Assembly (NCBI RefSeq): GCF_001646785.1 | Contig: NZ_LRRH01000037.1 | Coordinates: 50,035-114,034, forward strand | Reading direction: 5' to 3' | From: Rhodococcus phenolicus | Lineage (GTDB): Bacteria > Actinomycetota > Actinomycetes > Mycobacteriales > Mycobacteriaceae | Length of the DNA stretch: 64,000 nt | Shown here: positions 1-11,925 of the stretch, piece after piece | How the letters are laid out: the number at the start of each line of letters is the position of its first letter | Position numbering within the stretch: the stretch's first letter is position 1 | Program-made: the position numbers and the translations under genes | Notes under the pieces: generated by a model | Database searches by the model: none | What the model saw: only the letters and a program-made list of their open reading frames with translations | What the model was told of the DNA's origin: nothing

Positions 1-420
1 ACCCGTTCCGTTTGTCCACAATCCGTGCACAGGCTCTGCACACCTGTGGGTCATCCCGAATCTCGAGATCGCAGAACATCCTCACACCTGTGGACTAGCA
101 TGTGCAGAACGTGGAATCTCTGTGGACGAACGGTGCACCGAACGTGGATAGTCTCGAGATGTTCACATTCATCCTCGAGTAGTCCTCGAGTTCATCCTCG
201 AGTAATCCACCCCGCCGGACGGTGCTTCACCAGCGTAGACGGTCGTTGGTCCACAGATTCCACACCCCCTATTACTGCTTTTGAGTTTCTTTCAAGAAAA
301 ACTCTTTTGAAAACAGGGGTGTGGAGCACTCGAGTCCACAGGCCTCTCGAGAGCGCGTCCTCGCTCGAGCCCTCGGCTTTCCAAGCCGGAGCCGAAGGCA
401 TAACGTGAAGCGACGATCCT
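1..420. other. oriC: Chromosomal replication origin region (oriC, dnaA-dnaN intergenic part)
   Basis: No gene fits here. The stretch holds one perfect DnaA box TTGTCCACA at 12-20 and one-mismatch boxes at 89-97 (reverse strand, TGTGGACTA), 121-129 (reverse, TGTGGACGA) and 247-255 (TGGTCCACA), with weaker ones such as 332-340. It also holds an AT-rich tract near 266-316 in an otherwise GC-rich sequence. It lies directly upstream of dnaN, where actinobacterial origins sit (between dnaA and dnaN); dnaA itself would be just left of the window. Eight CTCGAG hexamers are scattered through 62-369. The left boundary is cut by the window edge. Confidence 0.85.
266..316. other. Candidate DNA unwinding element in oriC
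   Basis: This is the longest AT-rich run in the origin region, containing TTTCTTTCAAGAAAAACT and flanked by DnaA boxes on the left and a weak box on the right. An AT-rich tract beside DnaA boxes is the usual place for initial strand opening. The assignment rests on composition and position only. Confidence 0.45.
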
Positions 421-527
421 CGATGCCGCGTCCCGGTGTCGGGGCCTTGTGTCAGACTTCTTAGGACTTGTCAGCCCCCGGACGTGCGCAGGAGCACGTC
501 AGCTCGGACGAGAGGATCCACCGGCAG

Positions 528-1712
528 ATGGAGCTTGGAACCATGAAGTTTCGTGTTGCTCGCGAGGACTTCGCCGACTCTGTCGCATGGGTGGCACGGA
601 GCCTTCCGTCACGTCCTCCGGTCCCCGTGCTCGGCGGTGTGCTGCTCGCAGCCGAGGAGCAGGGCCTGACCGTCTCGGGCTTCGACTACGAGGTCTCCGC
701 GCAGGTGCACGTCTCGGCCGAGGTGATCACCCCCGGCCAGGTGTTGGTGTCGGGCAAGCTGCTCGCGGACATCACCCGCGCCCTGCCGAACAAGCCCGTC
801 GACGTCGTGCTCGACGGCACCCGCGTGCTCATCAACTGCGGCAGCGCGAAGTTCTCGCTGCCGACGATGCCCGTCGAGGACTACCCGCAGCTGCCGGAGC
901 TGCCCCAGCAGACCGGGTCGCTGCCGGTCGACGTGTTCTCCGAGGCCATCAGCCAGGTCGCGGTCGCGGCGGGCAAGGACGACACGCTGCCGATGCTCAC
1001 CGGCATCCGCGTCGAGATCGACGGCACCGATATGGTCCTCGCGGCCACGGACCGGTTCCGTCTCGCGGTGCGCAAGGTCGAGTGGATGCCCACTACCGAG
1101 GCCACCAGCTCGGCCGTGCTCGTTCCCGCCAAGACACTCTCCGAGGCAGCGAAAACCGTTGGCGGATCCGGTAACTCGCCGGTCCAGCTCGCGCTGGGCA
1201 GCGGTTCCGCGGTCGGTGCGGACGGGCTCCTGGGCATCGTCGCCGACGGCCGCCGCACCACCACACGCCTGCTCGACGCCGAATTCCCCAAGTTCCGTCA
1301 GCTGCTGCCGAACGAGCACACCGCAATGGCCACGGTCGAGATCGCACCGCTCGTCGACGCCATCAAACGCGTCGCGCTGGTCGCCGAGCGTGGCGCTCAG
1401 GTACGACTCGAGTTCGCCGACGGTGGCCTGCTGCTGTCGGCCGGTGGCGACGACGCCGGCCGCGCCGAGGAATCGTTGCCCGCCGAGTTCTACGGTGAGC
1501 CGCTCGTGATCGCGTTCAACCCGGGGTACCTGCTCGACGGCCTCGGCTCGCTCCACACCGAGAAGGTCTCGTTCGGCTTCACCACGTCGAGCCGTCCGGC
1601 CGTGCTGCGCCCGGCTCTCGACGAGGAGCCGGAGCCGGATGCGTCGGGCACGTTCGCGGCCCCGGAGAGCGACTACACCTACCTGCTGATGCCTGTGCGT
1701 CTGCCGGGCTGA
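528..1712 (+). CDS. dnaN: DNA polymerase III subunit beta (sliding clamp)
   Basis: Ring-shaped processivity clamp that tethers the replicative polymerase to DNA. From ATG 528 it is 394 residues, close to the 402 of M. tuberculosis DnaN, and opens [19 protein letters not shown] like other rhodococcal clamps, ending with the usual C-terminal LLMPVRL motif. An in-frame upstream extension to 468 has no homology to known clamps. AGAGGA at 511-516 sits about 11 nt before ATG 528; ATG 543 (MKFRV) is a possible alternative. It is first in the dnaN-recF-dciA run and directly follows oriC. No gnd gene lies between dnaN and recF, unlike in some mycobacteria. Confidence 0.97.
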   Translation: MELGTMKFRVAREDFADSVAWVARSLPSRPPVPVLGGVLLAAEEQGLTVSGFDYEVSAQVHVSAEVITPGQVLVSGKLLADITRALPNKPVDVVLDGTRVLINCGSAKFSLPTMPVEDYPQLPELPQQTGSLPVDVFSEAISQVAVAAGKDDTLPMLTGIRVEIDGTDMVLAATDRFRLAVRKVEWMPTTEATSSAVLVPAKTLSEAAKTVGGSGNSPVQLALGSGSAVGADGLLGIVADGRRTTTRLLDAEFPKFRQLLPNEHTAMATVEIAPLVDAIKRVALVAERGAQVRLEFADGGLLLSAGGDDAGRAEESLPAEFYGEPLVIAFNPGYLLDGLGSLHTEKVSFGFTTSSRPAVLRPALDEEPEPDASGTFAAPESDYTYLLMPVRLPG

Positions 1713-1737
1713 CCGGCACGGACCAGGTGAGCGGCCC

Positions 1738-2955
1738 GTGTACGTTCGCACCTTCTCACTGCGCGACTTCCGATCCTGGGACGCCGTCTCGATGGACTTG
1801 GCTCCGGGACCGACGGTGCTGCTCGGGCGCAACGGCCACGGCAAGACCAACCTGCTCGAGGCGCTGGGATACCTCTCGACCCTGACCTCGCACCGGGTCT
1901 CCGGCGACGCGCCGTTGCTGCGGGCCGGCACGTCGCGGGCGCTGGTGAGCGCACACGTCGTCAACGCGGGCCGGGAGCTGGCCCTGGATGTGGAGATCAA
2001 CGACGGCAAGAGCAACCGCGCCCGGATCAACCAGTCGCCGACGCGTCGTCCCCGGGAGATTCTCGGGATCCTGCGGACCGTGCTGTTCGCCCCCGAGGAC
2101 CTGCCGCTGGTCCGCGGGGATCCCGGTGAGCGCCGCCGCTTTCTCGACGAGTTGCTTACCACCCGTATCCCCAGGCTGGGGGGCGTCCGCGCGGACTACG
2201 ACAAGGTGCTGCGGCAGCGGTCGGCGCTGCTGAAGACCGCCGGGGGCGCGCTCCGGCGGGGTACGCGATCGGCGGACGGTGCCGGAGCGCTGGCGACCCT
2301 CGACGTGTGGGACGGCCACCTGGCGTCGCACGGTGCCGAACTGCTCGCGGCGCGCATCGCGCTGCTGCACGATCTGGCGCCACACGTGGCCGCCGCGTAC
2401 CGGTCGATCGCGCCGGAATCGCGTCCGGCACTGCTGCGCTACCGCAGCAGCCTCGGTGACGCCCTCCCCGGGGAGTTCGCGGATCCGGCCCGCCGTCCCG
2501 AACCCGGCGACCGCGACACCATCGAGGCGGCGTTCGGCGCGGCGCTGGCGGCCGCCCGGACCCGGGAGATCGAGCGCGGTGTCTGCCTGGTCGGCCCGCA
2601 CCGGGACGAACTCGAGTTGATCCTGGGCGACCAGCCCGCGAAAGGCTATGCCAGCCACGGGGAGTCGTGGTCGTATGCGTTGTCTCTGCGGCTCGGGGCA
2701 TTCGAATTGCTTCGGTCCGAGGGCACCGATCCGGTGCTCATGCTCGACGACGTGTTCGCCGAGCTCGACCGGCGGCGGCGGACCGCGCTCGCGGCGGTGG
2801 CGGCGTCGGCCGAACAGGTCCTGATCACCGCGGCGGTTCCGGAGGACGTGCCGACGGAGCTGTCGGGTGCACGCTTCTCGGTGCGTGCCGAGGACACCGA
2901 TCGGGGCCGGCTGTCGGTGCTGACCCGAACCGAGGTCGAGGAGGTGCGGCCGTGA
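1738..2955 (+). CDS. recF: DNA replication/repair protein RecF
   Basis: SMC-like ATPase that helps load RecA onto gapped DNA during recombination repair. The 405-residue product has the Walker A motif GRNGHGKT at residues 30-37, and near the C-terminus the Walker B/D-loop run [12 protein letters not shown], preceded by the signature region around [12 protein letters not shown]. The start is GTG 1738, 25 nt after the dnaN stop, giving the typical [14 protein letters not shown] opening. The stop overlaps the start of the next gene by 4 bases (GTGA), so the two are translationally coupled. Confidence 0.97.
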   Translation: MYVRTFSLRDFRSWDAVSMDLAPGPTVLLGRNGHGKTNLLEALGYLSTLTSHRVSGDAPLLRAGTSRALVSAHVVNAGRELALDVEINDGKSNRARINQSPTRRPREILGILRTVLFAPEDLPLVRGDPGERRRFLDELLTTRIPRLGGVRADYDKVLRQRSALLKTAGGALRRGTRSADGAGALATLDVWDGHLASHGAELLAARIALLHDLAPHVAAAYRSIAPESRPALLRYRSSLGDALPGEFADPARRPEPGDRDTIEAAFGAALAAARTREIERGVCLVGPHRDELELILGDQPAKGYASHGESWSYALSLRLGAFELLRSEGTDPVLMLDDVFAELDRRRRTALAAVAASAEQVLITAAVPEDVPTELSGARFSVRAEDTDRGRLSVLTRTEVEEVRP

Positions 2956-3518
2956 GTGACGAGAACGCAAGCAGTTCTCCACATCATCCACAGGATGATC
3001 CACAGGAACCGTTGCGCGGCATCGATCTTGCGCGACGCGCTCTCGAGGAGGCTCGAGCGGCGGCGAAGGCGAGCGGCAAATCCGTCGGGCAGGGACGTGC
3101 GTCACGGGGCCCGCTGCGGCCGCGTCGCCGGCGCCGGGGATGGTCCGGTCCCGGTCCCGACGAGCGCGACCCGCAGCCGTTCGGTGCGCTGGTGAACTCG
3201 CTGTCGAAGCAGCGCGGGTGGGCCGGGCACGTGTCGGAGGGCACGGTGCTGGGCAGCTGGCCGCGTGTGGTCGGTGAGGACATCGCCTCCCACGCGTCGC
3301 CGACGACGTTGCGCGAAGGTGTGCTGCACGTGTCGGCGGAGTCCACGGCGTGGGCGACGCAGCTGAGGATGATGCAGTCCCAGATTCTCGCGAAGATCGC
3401 CGCGGCGGTCGGGCACGGGGTGGTCAAGGAGCTGCGGATCACCGGTCCGACCGCGCCGAGCTGGCGCAAGGGCGAGCGGCACATCCGCGGCCGCGGACCG
3501 CGGGACACCTACGGCTGA
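2952..3518 (+). CDS. dciA: DciA-type helicase loader (DUF721 protein, Rv0004-like)
   Basis: This is the DUF721 protein that always follows recF in this group; M. tuberculosis Rv0004 (187 aa) was identified as DciA, which works with the replicative helicase DnaB. From GTG 2952 the product is 188 residues: a charged, arginine-rich N-terminal part (about residues 30-65) followed by a conserved region with [16 protein letters not shown] and ending [11 protein letters not shown]. The start is fixed by the 4-base overlap with recF; the longer in-frame ORF upstream overlaps recF fully and is not credible. DciA function is inferred from family and position. Confidence 0.9.
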   Translation: MSDENASSSPHHPQDDPQEPLRGIDLARRALEEARAAAKASGKSVGQGRASRGPLRPRRRRRGWSGPGPDERDPQPFGALVNSLSKQRGWAGHVSEGTVLGSWPRVVGEDIASHASPTTLREGVLHVSAESTAWATQLRMMQSQILAKIAAAVGHGVVKELRITGPTAPSWRKGERHIRGRGPRDTYG

Positions 3519-3598
3519 CGAACCGTAGATTTATCTATAACCGAGTGTTACGTTAAAAATCGTCCGGCGCCGGTGGTGGGCCGCCGGGCGTCAACCGG

Positions 3599-3633
3599 CG
3601 ACGAAAAATCTTGTGATACACCAATTTTCGTCG
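3599..3633. promoter_or_regulatory. Inverted repeat ahead of the EphD-like hydrolase
   Basis: CGACGAAAA at 3599-3607 is matched by TTTTCGTCG at 3625-3633, a perfect 9-base inverted repeat with a 17-base centre, ending 22 bases before the hydrolase GTG. It lies in an unusually AT-rich gap (3519-3655) that also holds TAGAT-TT-ATCTA at 3526-3537. It could be a regulator-binding site or an mRNA hairpin; nothing in the sequence decides which. Confidence 0.35.
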
Positions 3634-3655
3634 ACCATCTCACTCGGGAGGTCAT

Positions 3656-4549
3656 GTGTCCACACTTGCCGTCACCCGCGACTCGGTCCGGCTCGAGGTC
3701 GTCGTCGAGGGTAATCCGCACGGTCCGACGATCGTGCTGGTGCACGGCTGGCCCGACACGCACGCCCTGTGGGACCACGTCGTGCCGCTCCTCGTCGGCG
3801 AATTTCGCATCGTGCGATACGACAACCGCGGTGCCGGGGCCTCGAGTGTCCCGTCGCGCGTGCGGGACTATCGGCTCGAGGAACTGGCGCAGGACCTGTT
3901 CGCGGTCGTCGATGCGGTCGGCGCCGGCGAACCGGTGCACCTGCTCGGCCACGACTGGGGTGCGGTGGTGTGCTGGGAAGCGGTGTGCGACCCCGGCGCG
4001 GCCGGACGCATCGCCTCGTACACGTCGGTATCCGGTCCGAACCTGGATCACCTGGGCCTGTGGTTGCGCAGAAGCGTGCGCGCCGGCCGGTTCGCGGGGC
4101 CGCTCGCGCAGTCCGTCGCCTCGGCGTACACGCTGGCGTTCCAGCTTCCCGGCGTTCCGGTCCCGGTGCTGCGATGGGCGCTCGCCCGGAACTGGCCGCG
4201 GTTCGTCGGCCTGTTCGACCGCGCCGATCCGTCGGTGATCTCGTCGGCGCCGACCCTCGCCGACGACATGGTGCACGGACTGAAGTTGTACCGCGCCAAC
4301 ATTCGTCGTCGGCTGGCCTCGCCGCGCGAGCGCGTCACCGACGTGCCCGTCCGGCTCGTGCTTGCCGGCCGCGACCGGGCGGTGCGGCCCGCCGGATACG
4401 AGGACACGGGCCGGTGGGTGCCGAATCTGCAACGAGAACACCTCGATGCGGGACACTGGTCGCCACGGACCCACCCGGGTGACCTTGCCCGTCTGACCGG
4501 GGAGTTCGTCCGGCAGACGGTCGAGCCGGAGTTGGTGCGGCAAATTTGA
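3656..4549 (+). CDS. Alpha/beta hydrolase, epoxide-hydrolase type (EphD N-terminal-domain-like)
   Basis: 297 residues with the alpha/beta hydrolase layout: oxyanion motif HGWP at 30-33, nucleophile elbow GHDWG with Asp100 as likely nucleophile (Asp rather than Ser points to epoxide hydrolases or dehalogenases), and His267 in DAGHW. The sequence closely resembles the hydrolase half of M. tuberculosis EphD (Rv2214c) but lacks EphD's C-terminal short-chain dehydrogenase domain. The start is GTG 3656 with GGGAGG at 3646-3651. It stands alone between dciA and gyrB, a place usually without such a gene, so it is probably a lineage-specific insertion. The substrate is unknown. Confidence 0.8.
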   Translation: MSTLAVTRDSVRLEVVVEGNPHGPTIVLVHGWPDTHALWDHVVPLLVGEFRIVRYDNRGAGASSVPSRVRDYRLEELAQDLFAVVDAVGAGEPVHLLGHDWGAVVCWEAVCDPGAAGRIASYTSVSGPNLDHLGLWLRRSVRAGRFAGPLAQSVASAYTLAFQLPGVPVPVLRWALARNWPRFVGLFDRADPSVISSAPTLADDMVHGLKLYRANIRRRLASPRERVTDVPVRLVLAGRDRAVRPAGYEDTGRWVPNLQREHLDAGHWSPRTHPGDLARLTGEFVRQTVEPELVRQI

Positions 4550-4647
4550 TGCGCCGAGCCGCGCGATCGCCGCTGCGTGGCAATGAGCGGTGCCGCAAGC
4601 CCGTCCTGTGTCGCCCCCGGCAGTTGTCGTTGCTGCAAGTAGGATGA

Positions 4648-6744
<2,097 letters not shown>

Positions 6745-6756
6745 TGCTGCTGTGAC

Positions 6757-6800
6757 AGCAGGGTAGATGTTGTGTCGTAAATCACAGCATTTACCCTGCT
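6757..6800 (+). terminator. Long hairpin terminator after gyrB
   Basis: AGCAGGGTAGATGTTGTG (6757-6774) pairs with 6783-6800 in an 18-pair stem (two G-U pairs) closed by an 8-base loop at 6775-6782, starting 13 bases after the gyrB stop. No T-run follows, only ATTTC. It most likely ends or stabilises the gyrB transcript. Confidence 0.7.
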
Positions 6801-7073
6801 ATTTCAGCGTGTCGGTGGCAGGCGCGATGGCGCGGCCACGTTACCCGTGAGTACTATCTGGTGCGATCGTGTGTTCGCGATTGTCGATCGGGGGACGGCG
6901 GTGACCGGGGTGTTGGGAGGTTCTTCCATATTCCCTGTATGTCCCGCTAAGGTGCCCTCACCCAGGAACGCCTCATTCGACTGCATCCACGCGGTACCTC
7001 GCGCTCGATCGTCGATCGTGTCGTGTGGAATGCAGTGCGGAGTCGTGATCGGGGTGGAAGGAGAGCTTGATCC
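6801..7073 (+). promoter_or_regulatory. Promoter/leader region of the conservon operon
   Basis: There is no gene between the gyrB hairpin and the sensor kinase. A possible promoter is TTCCAT at 6924-6929 and TAAGGT at 6948-6953 with an 18-base spacer, which would give a leader of about 110 bases. GGAAGGAG at 7056-7063 is a strong ribosome site for ATG 7074. The promoter call is a weak motif match. Confidence 0.3.
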
Positions 7074-10000
7074 ATGAGTGACGATTCGCCGCCCCGGCAG
7101 CGGTGGTGGAACATCGAGGGGTGGGGTCTTCGCTGGAAGGTCACCGCAGTACTCGCTATCCCGGTAACGGTGGCGATGGTGCTCGGTGGTCTGCGCATCC
7201 AGGAGGAACTGTCCAACGCTGTCCACTTCTCGCAGGCTGCCGACCAGGTCGCGCACGTCCCTGCACTCGTCGACTTCGGTACCGCACTCGGCACTCTCGC
7301 GGGCACGACCGCGGCGGGACTGAGCACGCCGGAAGAAGTCGCACGACTCGACGAAACACTCGAGAAGGTCCGTACCGTCTCGATGAATCCCGAGCTCGAC
7401 CCGGTCATCGCGGCGGATCTGACCCGCGTGCTGGCCAGCGCCGAAGCTCTCCGTGACCAGATGAAGGCCGGCCAGGTCCCGATCACCGACCTGAACCAGC
7501 GCACCACCGAGATCCGCAGCGACATGTCCAACATCGTCGGCGCGATCGTCGACCCCATCGAGGACGAAGGGGTGTTGCTCGAGGGCACCCGCCTCGTCGA
7601 TGCCTGGGCCACCCAGCGTTACCTGTTCGATCAGGTCATGGGTATGGTCGCGATCCTCCGCGACCCGAATCAGCCGGGCACCGAGCTTGTTTCCGCTTCC
7701 GGAGCCGAGCTCGCCATGCTCGAGACGCTCGCGCGTTCCTACCCGCTGGCCGACGGCCAGATCGAGGAACTGCGCAACCTGGTGAAGACTCGATCCGACA
7801 TGGTGGACGCGGCCGCGGACGGGCCCCTGCCGCTTCTGAACCTCCGCACGTCGATGATGCGGAGCCTCGAGATCTACGGGTCGCTGATCCAGCAGGCCAC
7901 CGAGGGCATCACCACCACCGTCGAGGACCGTGCCGGGGAAACCCGCTCGGCCGCGTTGCGCGACACCGCGATCGTTCTCGCGACGCTTCTCGCCGCACTC
8001 GTGCTGGCGCTGCTGGTGTCGCGCTCTCTCGTCGGCCCGATCCGCCGGCTGCGCTACGGCGCCCTCAAGGTCGCCCGGCAGGAGCTGCCCGAGGCCGTCG
8101 ACCGCATCAAGCTCGGCGACAACATCGAGGACATCGAGTTCACGCGCGTTCCGGTGCACACCACCGAGGAGATCGGCCAGCTCGCCCGCGCTGTCGACGA
8201 CATGCACGGCCAGGCACTGCGTCTCGCCGGTGAGCAGGCACACCTGCGCCTGCAGATCAACGAGATGTTCGAGACGCTGGCGCGGCGCAGCAAGTCGCTC
8301 GTCGAGCAGCAGCTCGGCCTCATCGAGCGACTCGAGTACGAGGAGAAGGATCCGGGCCGTCTCGAGAGTCTCTTCCGTCTCGACCACCTCGCGGCCCGTA
8401 TGCGCCGCAACGGCGACAACCTCCTGATTCTCTCCGGCACCCGGGTGCGTCGCGGCCATTCCGCACCGGTTCAGCTCGGCGACATCCTCCGCGCGGCGAT
8501 GTCCGAAGTCGAGGACTACCAGCGCGTCCAGATCGGCTCGACGCCGGACGGCGCGCTCAGCGGTGCCGTGGCGACCGACATCGTCCACCTGCTCGCCGAG
8601 CTCGTCGACAACTCGCTGCGCGCATCTCCGCCGGACAGCAACGTCACGTTCAGTTTCGCGCGTGCCGTCGACGGTGGTCTGCTCGTCGAAATCGCCGACC
8701 GCGGAATCGGTATCCCCGCCGAGGAACTCGACGTGATCAACCACCGCCTGTCCCAGGGCGGCGAGGTCGGTCCCGACTCGGCGCGTCACATGGGTCTGTT
8801 CGTGGTGTCGCGGCTCGCGGACCGGCACGGTCTCACCGTGCGGCTGCGTCCGACCTTCGACACCGCGCGCAACCCCGGTATCACCGCAAGCGTGCACATC
8901 CCGGACGTTCTGCTCGTCTCGCCGCTTGCGCTGTCTCAGACGGGTCCGCAGCCGTGGCGCGGCGCCGAAATGCAGGACGACTTCCAGGAACAGCCGGCGC
9001 TCCCGCGCCCGGAGCGGGAGACGCCGCAACTACCGGCCTCGGCGCGGCACGGAAACGCGTCGGGCGAGATCCCGCAGGCCCGTCCCGCGATCTCCGGCGA
9101 GCTTCCGGCTGCGCCGGCCCGCTCGCAGGCGCCGTCGTTGCAGAAGCCCGAACAGAACGGTCACCACCACGCGGCCAACGGCCGGCCGGTGGACGGGCTC
9201 CCGCAGCGTGAGCCCGGTGCGACCCCGGGTCTGCCGCGTCGCCAGCCCGGCGCGACCCCCGGTCTGCCGACCCCGCAATCGCCTACGGCGCCTTCACCTT
9301 CGCCGGCACCGGCACCCCGGATTCAGCCCGATGCGGCCGCGGCGCTGGCTTCTGCGCTCCCGTCGCGTCAGCGGCCGCCGGTCGAGCCGGATCAGGAACG
9401 AACGGCGGTCACGCCGAGCATTTCCGATTCGGGTCTGCCGCAGCGTTCGCAGGACGCAGGTCTGCCCCAGCGTCAGCCGGGAACCACGCCGGGTCTGCCC
9501 CAGCGTTCGGTCTCGCCGCAGTCTGCACCGCCGCAGCCTGTGTCCCCGCAGCCTGTGTCCCCGCAGTCCGTGCCGCAGCGCCAGTCGCCCCCGCCGGGTC
9601 TGCCGCAGCGTCAGCCGGGTGCGACGCCCGGCCTGACTCCGGCTCCGTCGGCGTCCGGTGCGACTGCGCCGTCGGTGTCCGAGCCGGTCGCCCCGGCACC
9701 GGTCGGTGGCCTGCCGCAGCGTTCGCAGGACTCGGGTCTGCCGCAGCGTTCGCAGGACGCAGGTCTGCCCCAGCGTCAGCCGGGAACCACACCCGGTCTG
9801 CCGCAGCGGCATGCCCAGCAGCCTGTGAGTCGGCCCGAACCGGTCGTCGAAGCTCCGGTCGATGCCGCTACCCGCGCGCCCGAAGGTGGACCGATCACCG
9901 GTCTGCCGCAGCGCCGGCCCGGCGCGACTCCGGGTCTGCCGCAGCGTGAGCCGGGAGCGACTCCCGGTCTGCCGCAGCGTCACTCGGCGCCGGGCGAACC

Positions 10001-10556
10001 GGCCCCCACCAGTGGTGCGGCAGCCTTCGCGGGTCCTTCGACGCAGTCGGCTCCGAGCATCGCCAACGGCGACTCGGTGTCCCCGCACAGTGAGGCCAGC
10101 CAGGCCGCGCGGCATCGGTACCGGACGAACTCGGCGAAGACTGCCTCGTTCTTCCAGCCCCGTGGCGACACCGGAGCCATCCGGCGCCCACCTGCGGGCA
10201 CGCCGATCTTCACCGACATGATGTCGGATTGGCTCGTCGACCCGACGAGTCTGCCGGAGGACCGACGCAAGCGAGAATGGACGTCGCCGGCTGACGCAGG
10301 ATGGCAAGCGGCACAGCGCGCGACCGAGGTTCCTGTGGAGGATCACACCACCGCAGGTCTGCCTCGGCGCGCTCCCGGTCACCGGCTGGTGCCGGGTGCG
10401 GTCGAACCCGCGGCACCCGCGGAACGGCCTGCCATCCGCAGGCGCGACCCGGAATCCATCCGGGCGAACCTCAGCCGTCACCAGCAGGGCGTCCGCAACG
10501 GCCGGTCTACTGTGAACGCGACCACACGTGAGAACGACGAACAGGGAGTTCGATGA
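7074..10556 (+). CDS. Nitrate/nitrite-sensing-domain sensor kinase, conservon CvnA type, with long proline-rich tail
   Basis: Membrane sensor of 1160 residues: TM1 at about 22-41, an extracellular NIT-like sensor region (about 42-295), TM2 at 298-317, a HAMP-like linker, a degenerate dimerisation helix around [12 protein letters not shown] (His438), and a HATPase domain with [10 protein letters not shown] (Asn513) and ADRGIGI (Asp542). From about residue 630 the tail is proline/glutamine rich with many GLPQR...[10 protein letters not shown] repeats. It heads a conservon (CvnA-B-C-D), the actinobacterial four-gene module in which a sensor kinase-like protein signals to a small GTPase; cvnB overlaps its stop by 4 bases. 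Start ATG 7074 has a good ribosome site. Nitrate sensing is suggested by the domain only. Confidence 0.88.
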   Translation: MSDDSPPRQRWWNIEGWGLRWKVTAVLAIPVTVAMVLGGLRIQEELSNAVHFSQAADQVAHVPALVDFGTALGTLAGTTAAGLSTPEEVARLDETLEKVRTVSMNPELDPVIAADLTRVLASAEALRDQMKAGQVPITDLNQRTTEIRSDMSNIVGAIVDPIEDEGVLLEGTRLVDAWATQRYLFDQVMGMVAILRDPNQPGTELVSASGAELAMLETLARSYPLADGQIEELRNLVKTRSDMVDAAADGPLPLLNLRTSMMRSLEIYGSLIQQATEGITTTVEDRAGETRSAALRDTAIVLATLLAALVLALLVSRSLVGPIRRLRYGALKVARQELPEAVDRIKLGDNIEDIEFTRVPVHTTEEIGQLARAVDDMHGQALRLAGEQAHLRLQINEMFETLARRSKSLVEQQLGLIERLEYEEKDPGRLESLFRLDHLAARMRRNGDNLLILSGTRVRRGHSAPVQLGDILRAAMSEVEDYQRVQIGSTPDGALSGAVATDIVHLLAELVDNSLRASPPDSNVTFSFARAVDGGLLVEIADRGIGIPAEELDVINHRLSQGGEVGPDSARHMGLFVVSRLADRHGLTVRLRPTFDTARNPGITASVHIPDVLLVSPLALSQTGPQPWRGAEMQDDFQEQPALPRPERETPQLPASARHGNASGEIPQARPAISGELPAAPARSQAPSLQKPEQNGHHHAANGRPVDGLPQREPGATPGLPRRQPGATPGLPTPQSPTAPSPSPAPAPRIQPDAAAALASALPSRQRPPVEPDQERTAVTPSISDSGLPQRSQDAGLPQRQPGTTPGLPQRSVSPQSAPPQPVSPQPVSPQSVPQRQSPPPGLPQRQPGATPGLTPAPSASGATAPSVSEPVAPAPVGGLPQRSQDSGLPQRSQDAGLPQRQPGTTPGLPQRHAQQPVSRPEPVVEAPVDAATRAPEGGPITGLPQRRPGATPGLPQREPGATPGLPQRHSAPGEPAPTSGAAAFAGPSTQSAPSIANGDSVSPHSEASQAARHRYRTNSAKTASFFQPRGDTGAIRRPPAGTPIFTDMMSDWLVDPTSLPEDRRKREWTSPADAGWQAAQRATEVPVEDHTTAGLPRRAPGHRLVPGAVEPAAPAERPAIRRRDPESIRANLSRHQQGVRNGRSTVNATTRENDEQGVR

Positions 10557-10969
10557 ACATTGATCACGGATCCGACGTAACTCGTCCTTTGGACTGGTTG
10601 GTATCGAATTTCGCTCGCGAGGTTCCCGGTGTGTCCCACGCCGTGCTCGTGTCCGCCGACGGCCTGCTCATGGCTGCCAGCGCGCACCTTCCGGTCGACC
10701 GCGCCGAGCAGCTCGCTGCGGTGACGTCCGGTCTCGCCAGCCTGTCCAACGGCGTGTCGCAGCTGTTCGACGGCGGCGGCGTCCTGCAGTCCGTTGTCGA
10801 GATGCAGCACGGTTACCTGCTGCTCATGAGTGTCGGCGACGGCTCTCATCTGGCTGCGCTGACCGCGTCGGAGTGTGACATCGGACAGGTCGGTTACGAG
10901 ATGGCGCTCCTGGTCGACCGCGTGGGAGCGTCGGTCGAGGCGACCCCGCGGGTCGGCCAGGGGTCCTGA
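10553..10969 (+). CDS. Roadblock/LC7 domain protein (conservon CvnB type)
   Basis: 138-residue soluble protein of the roadblock/LC7 family, which in conservons and in Ras-like systems acts as a GTPase-activating or scaffold partner of the small GTPase. Typical stretches are [20 protein letters not shown] and [10 protein letters not shown] near the N-terminus. The ATG overlaps the preceding kinase stop (ATGA), showing translational coupling. It lies in the fixed conservon order kinase-roadblock-DUF742-GTPase. Role inferred from family and order. Confidence 0.9.
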   Translation: MNIDHGSDVTRPLDWLVSNFAREVPGVSHAVLVSADGLLMAASAHLPVDRAEQLAAVTSGLASLSNGVSQLFDGGGVLQSVVEMQHGYLLLMSVGDGSHLAALTASECDIGQVGYEMALLVDRVGASVEATPRVGQGS

Positions 10970-10982
10970 CGTCGAGGTGGCC

Positions 10983-11357
10983 ATGGAATCGCGCAAACCT
11001 GAGTCGGTTCCGGATCAGCCCAGTCTGGTCCGTCCGTACTCACTGACTTCGGGGCGGACGAGTCCCGCGGTCGAACTGGCGTTGGAGGCGTTGATCCAGG
11101 CGATCCCGGGTACCGATGATCGGGCCCGGGACCTGGACAACATCAACGCCACCATTTTGGAGTTGTGCAAGGAGTCCCCGTCGGTAGCCGAGATCGCTGC
11201 TCGGGTGGGTGTGCCAATCGGGGTGGCACGCGTCCTCGTCGCTGATCTCGTCGAGGCCGGACATGTCCAGATCTTGGCCACGCTCAAAGACGATTCGAGC
11301 GACGCCGAGCGTCGTGAGCTGATTGAAAGGGTCCTCAGTGGACTTCGCGAACTCTAA
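10983..11357 (+). CDS. DUF742 protein (conservon CvnC type)
   Basis: 124-residue DUF742 protein with VRPYSLTSGRTSPAVELALE near the N-terminus and a winged-helix-like second half (PSVAEIAARVGVPIGVARVLVADL), a fold suggesting DNA or partner binding. The start is put at ATG 10983, with GAGG at 10974-10977 five bases upstream; GTG 10977, two codons earlier, is the alternative. Its 3' end overlaps the GTPase gene by 20 bases. In studied conservons this protein is part of the membrane-associated complex; the exact role is not known. Confidence 0.88.
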   Translation: MESRKPESVPDQPSLVRPYSLTSGRTSPAVELALEALIQAIPGTDDRARDLDNINATILELCKESPSVAEIAARVGVPIGVARVLVADLVEAGHVQILATLKDDSSDAERRELIERVLSGLREL

Positions 11358-11925
11358 CGACCCCAAGCGGGTGACCTCGACCAAAATCGTGATCGCCGGC
11401 GGCTTCGGTGTCGGAAAGACCACGTTGGTGGGGGCGGTGTCGGAGATCGTCCCGCTGCGCACGGAAGCCTTGGTGACCAACGCCAGCGACGGCGTGGACA
11501 ACTTGAGTGCTACGCCGCAGAAGGCCACGACGACCGTCGCCATGGACTTCGGTCGCATCAGCCTGGCCGAGGATCTCGTGCTGTACCTGTTCGGTACGCC
11601 GGGACAACATCGGTTCTGGTTCATGTGGGACGACCTCATCCGCGGCGCCATCGGGGCGATCGTTCTGATCGACACCCGTCGCCTGGACGAGAGTTTCGCC
11701 GCCGTCGACTTCTTCGAGGCGCGGAATCTCCCGTTCATCGTCGCGATCAACGAGTTCGACGATGCTCCGCGGTACCCGGTGGAGGACATCCGGCAGGCGC
11801 TGGCCGTCTCGGCCGAGGTTCCGATCGTCTCGATCGACGCCCGTGCGCGTGAGTCGGCGAAGTCCGCTCTGGTCACCGTCACCGAATACGCGTTGAGGAA
11901 GTTGCATCAGCCGGTGGCTCGGTAG
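11338..11925 (+). CDS. Small GTPase of the conservon (CvnD type)
   Basis: 195-residue Ras-like GTP-binding protein, the likely output switch of the conservon. It has a P-loop GGFGVGKTT near residue 20, a G3-like motif FGTPGQHRFW in which the usual Asp is Gly (normal for this family), and a G4-like NEFD. The start is GTG 11338 (MDFANSNDPKR) with GAAAGGG at 11325-11331; it overlaps the DUF742 gene. The stop codon shares one base with the start of the following membrane gene, tying the conservon to the MHYT-like pair downstream. Confidence 0.9.
   Translation: MDFANSNDPKRVTSTKIVIAGGFGVGKTTLVGAVSEIVPLRTEALVTNASDGVDNLSATPQKATTTVAMDFGRISLAEDLVLYLFGTPGQHRFWFMWDDLIRGAIGAIVLIDTRRLDESFAAVDFFEARNLPFIVAINEFDDAPRYPVEDIRQALAVSAEVPIVSIDARARESAKSALVTVTEYALRKLHQPVAR

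Noticed and set aside
11338..11925. Defective GTPase because the G3 motif lacks Asp
   Set aside because: FGTPGQ in place of DTPGQ is normal for conservon GTPases, so this is a family trait rather than damage.
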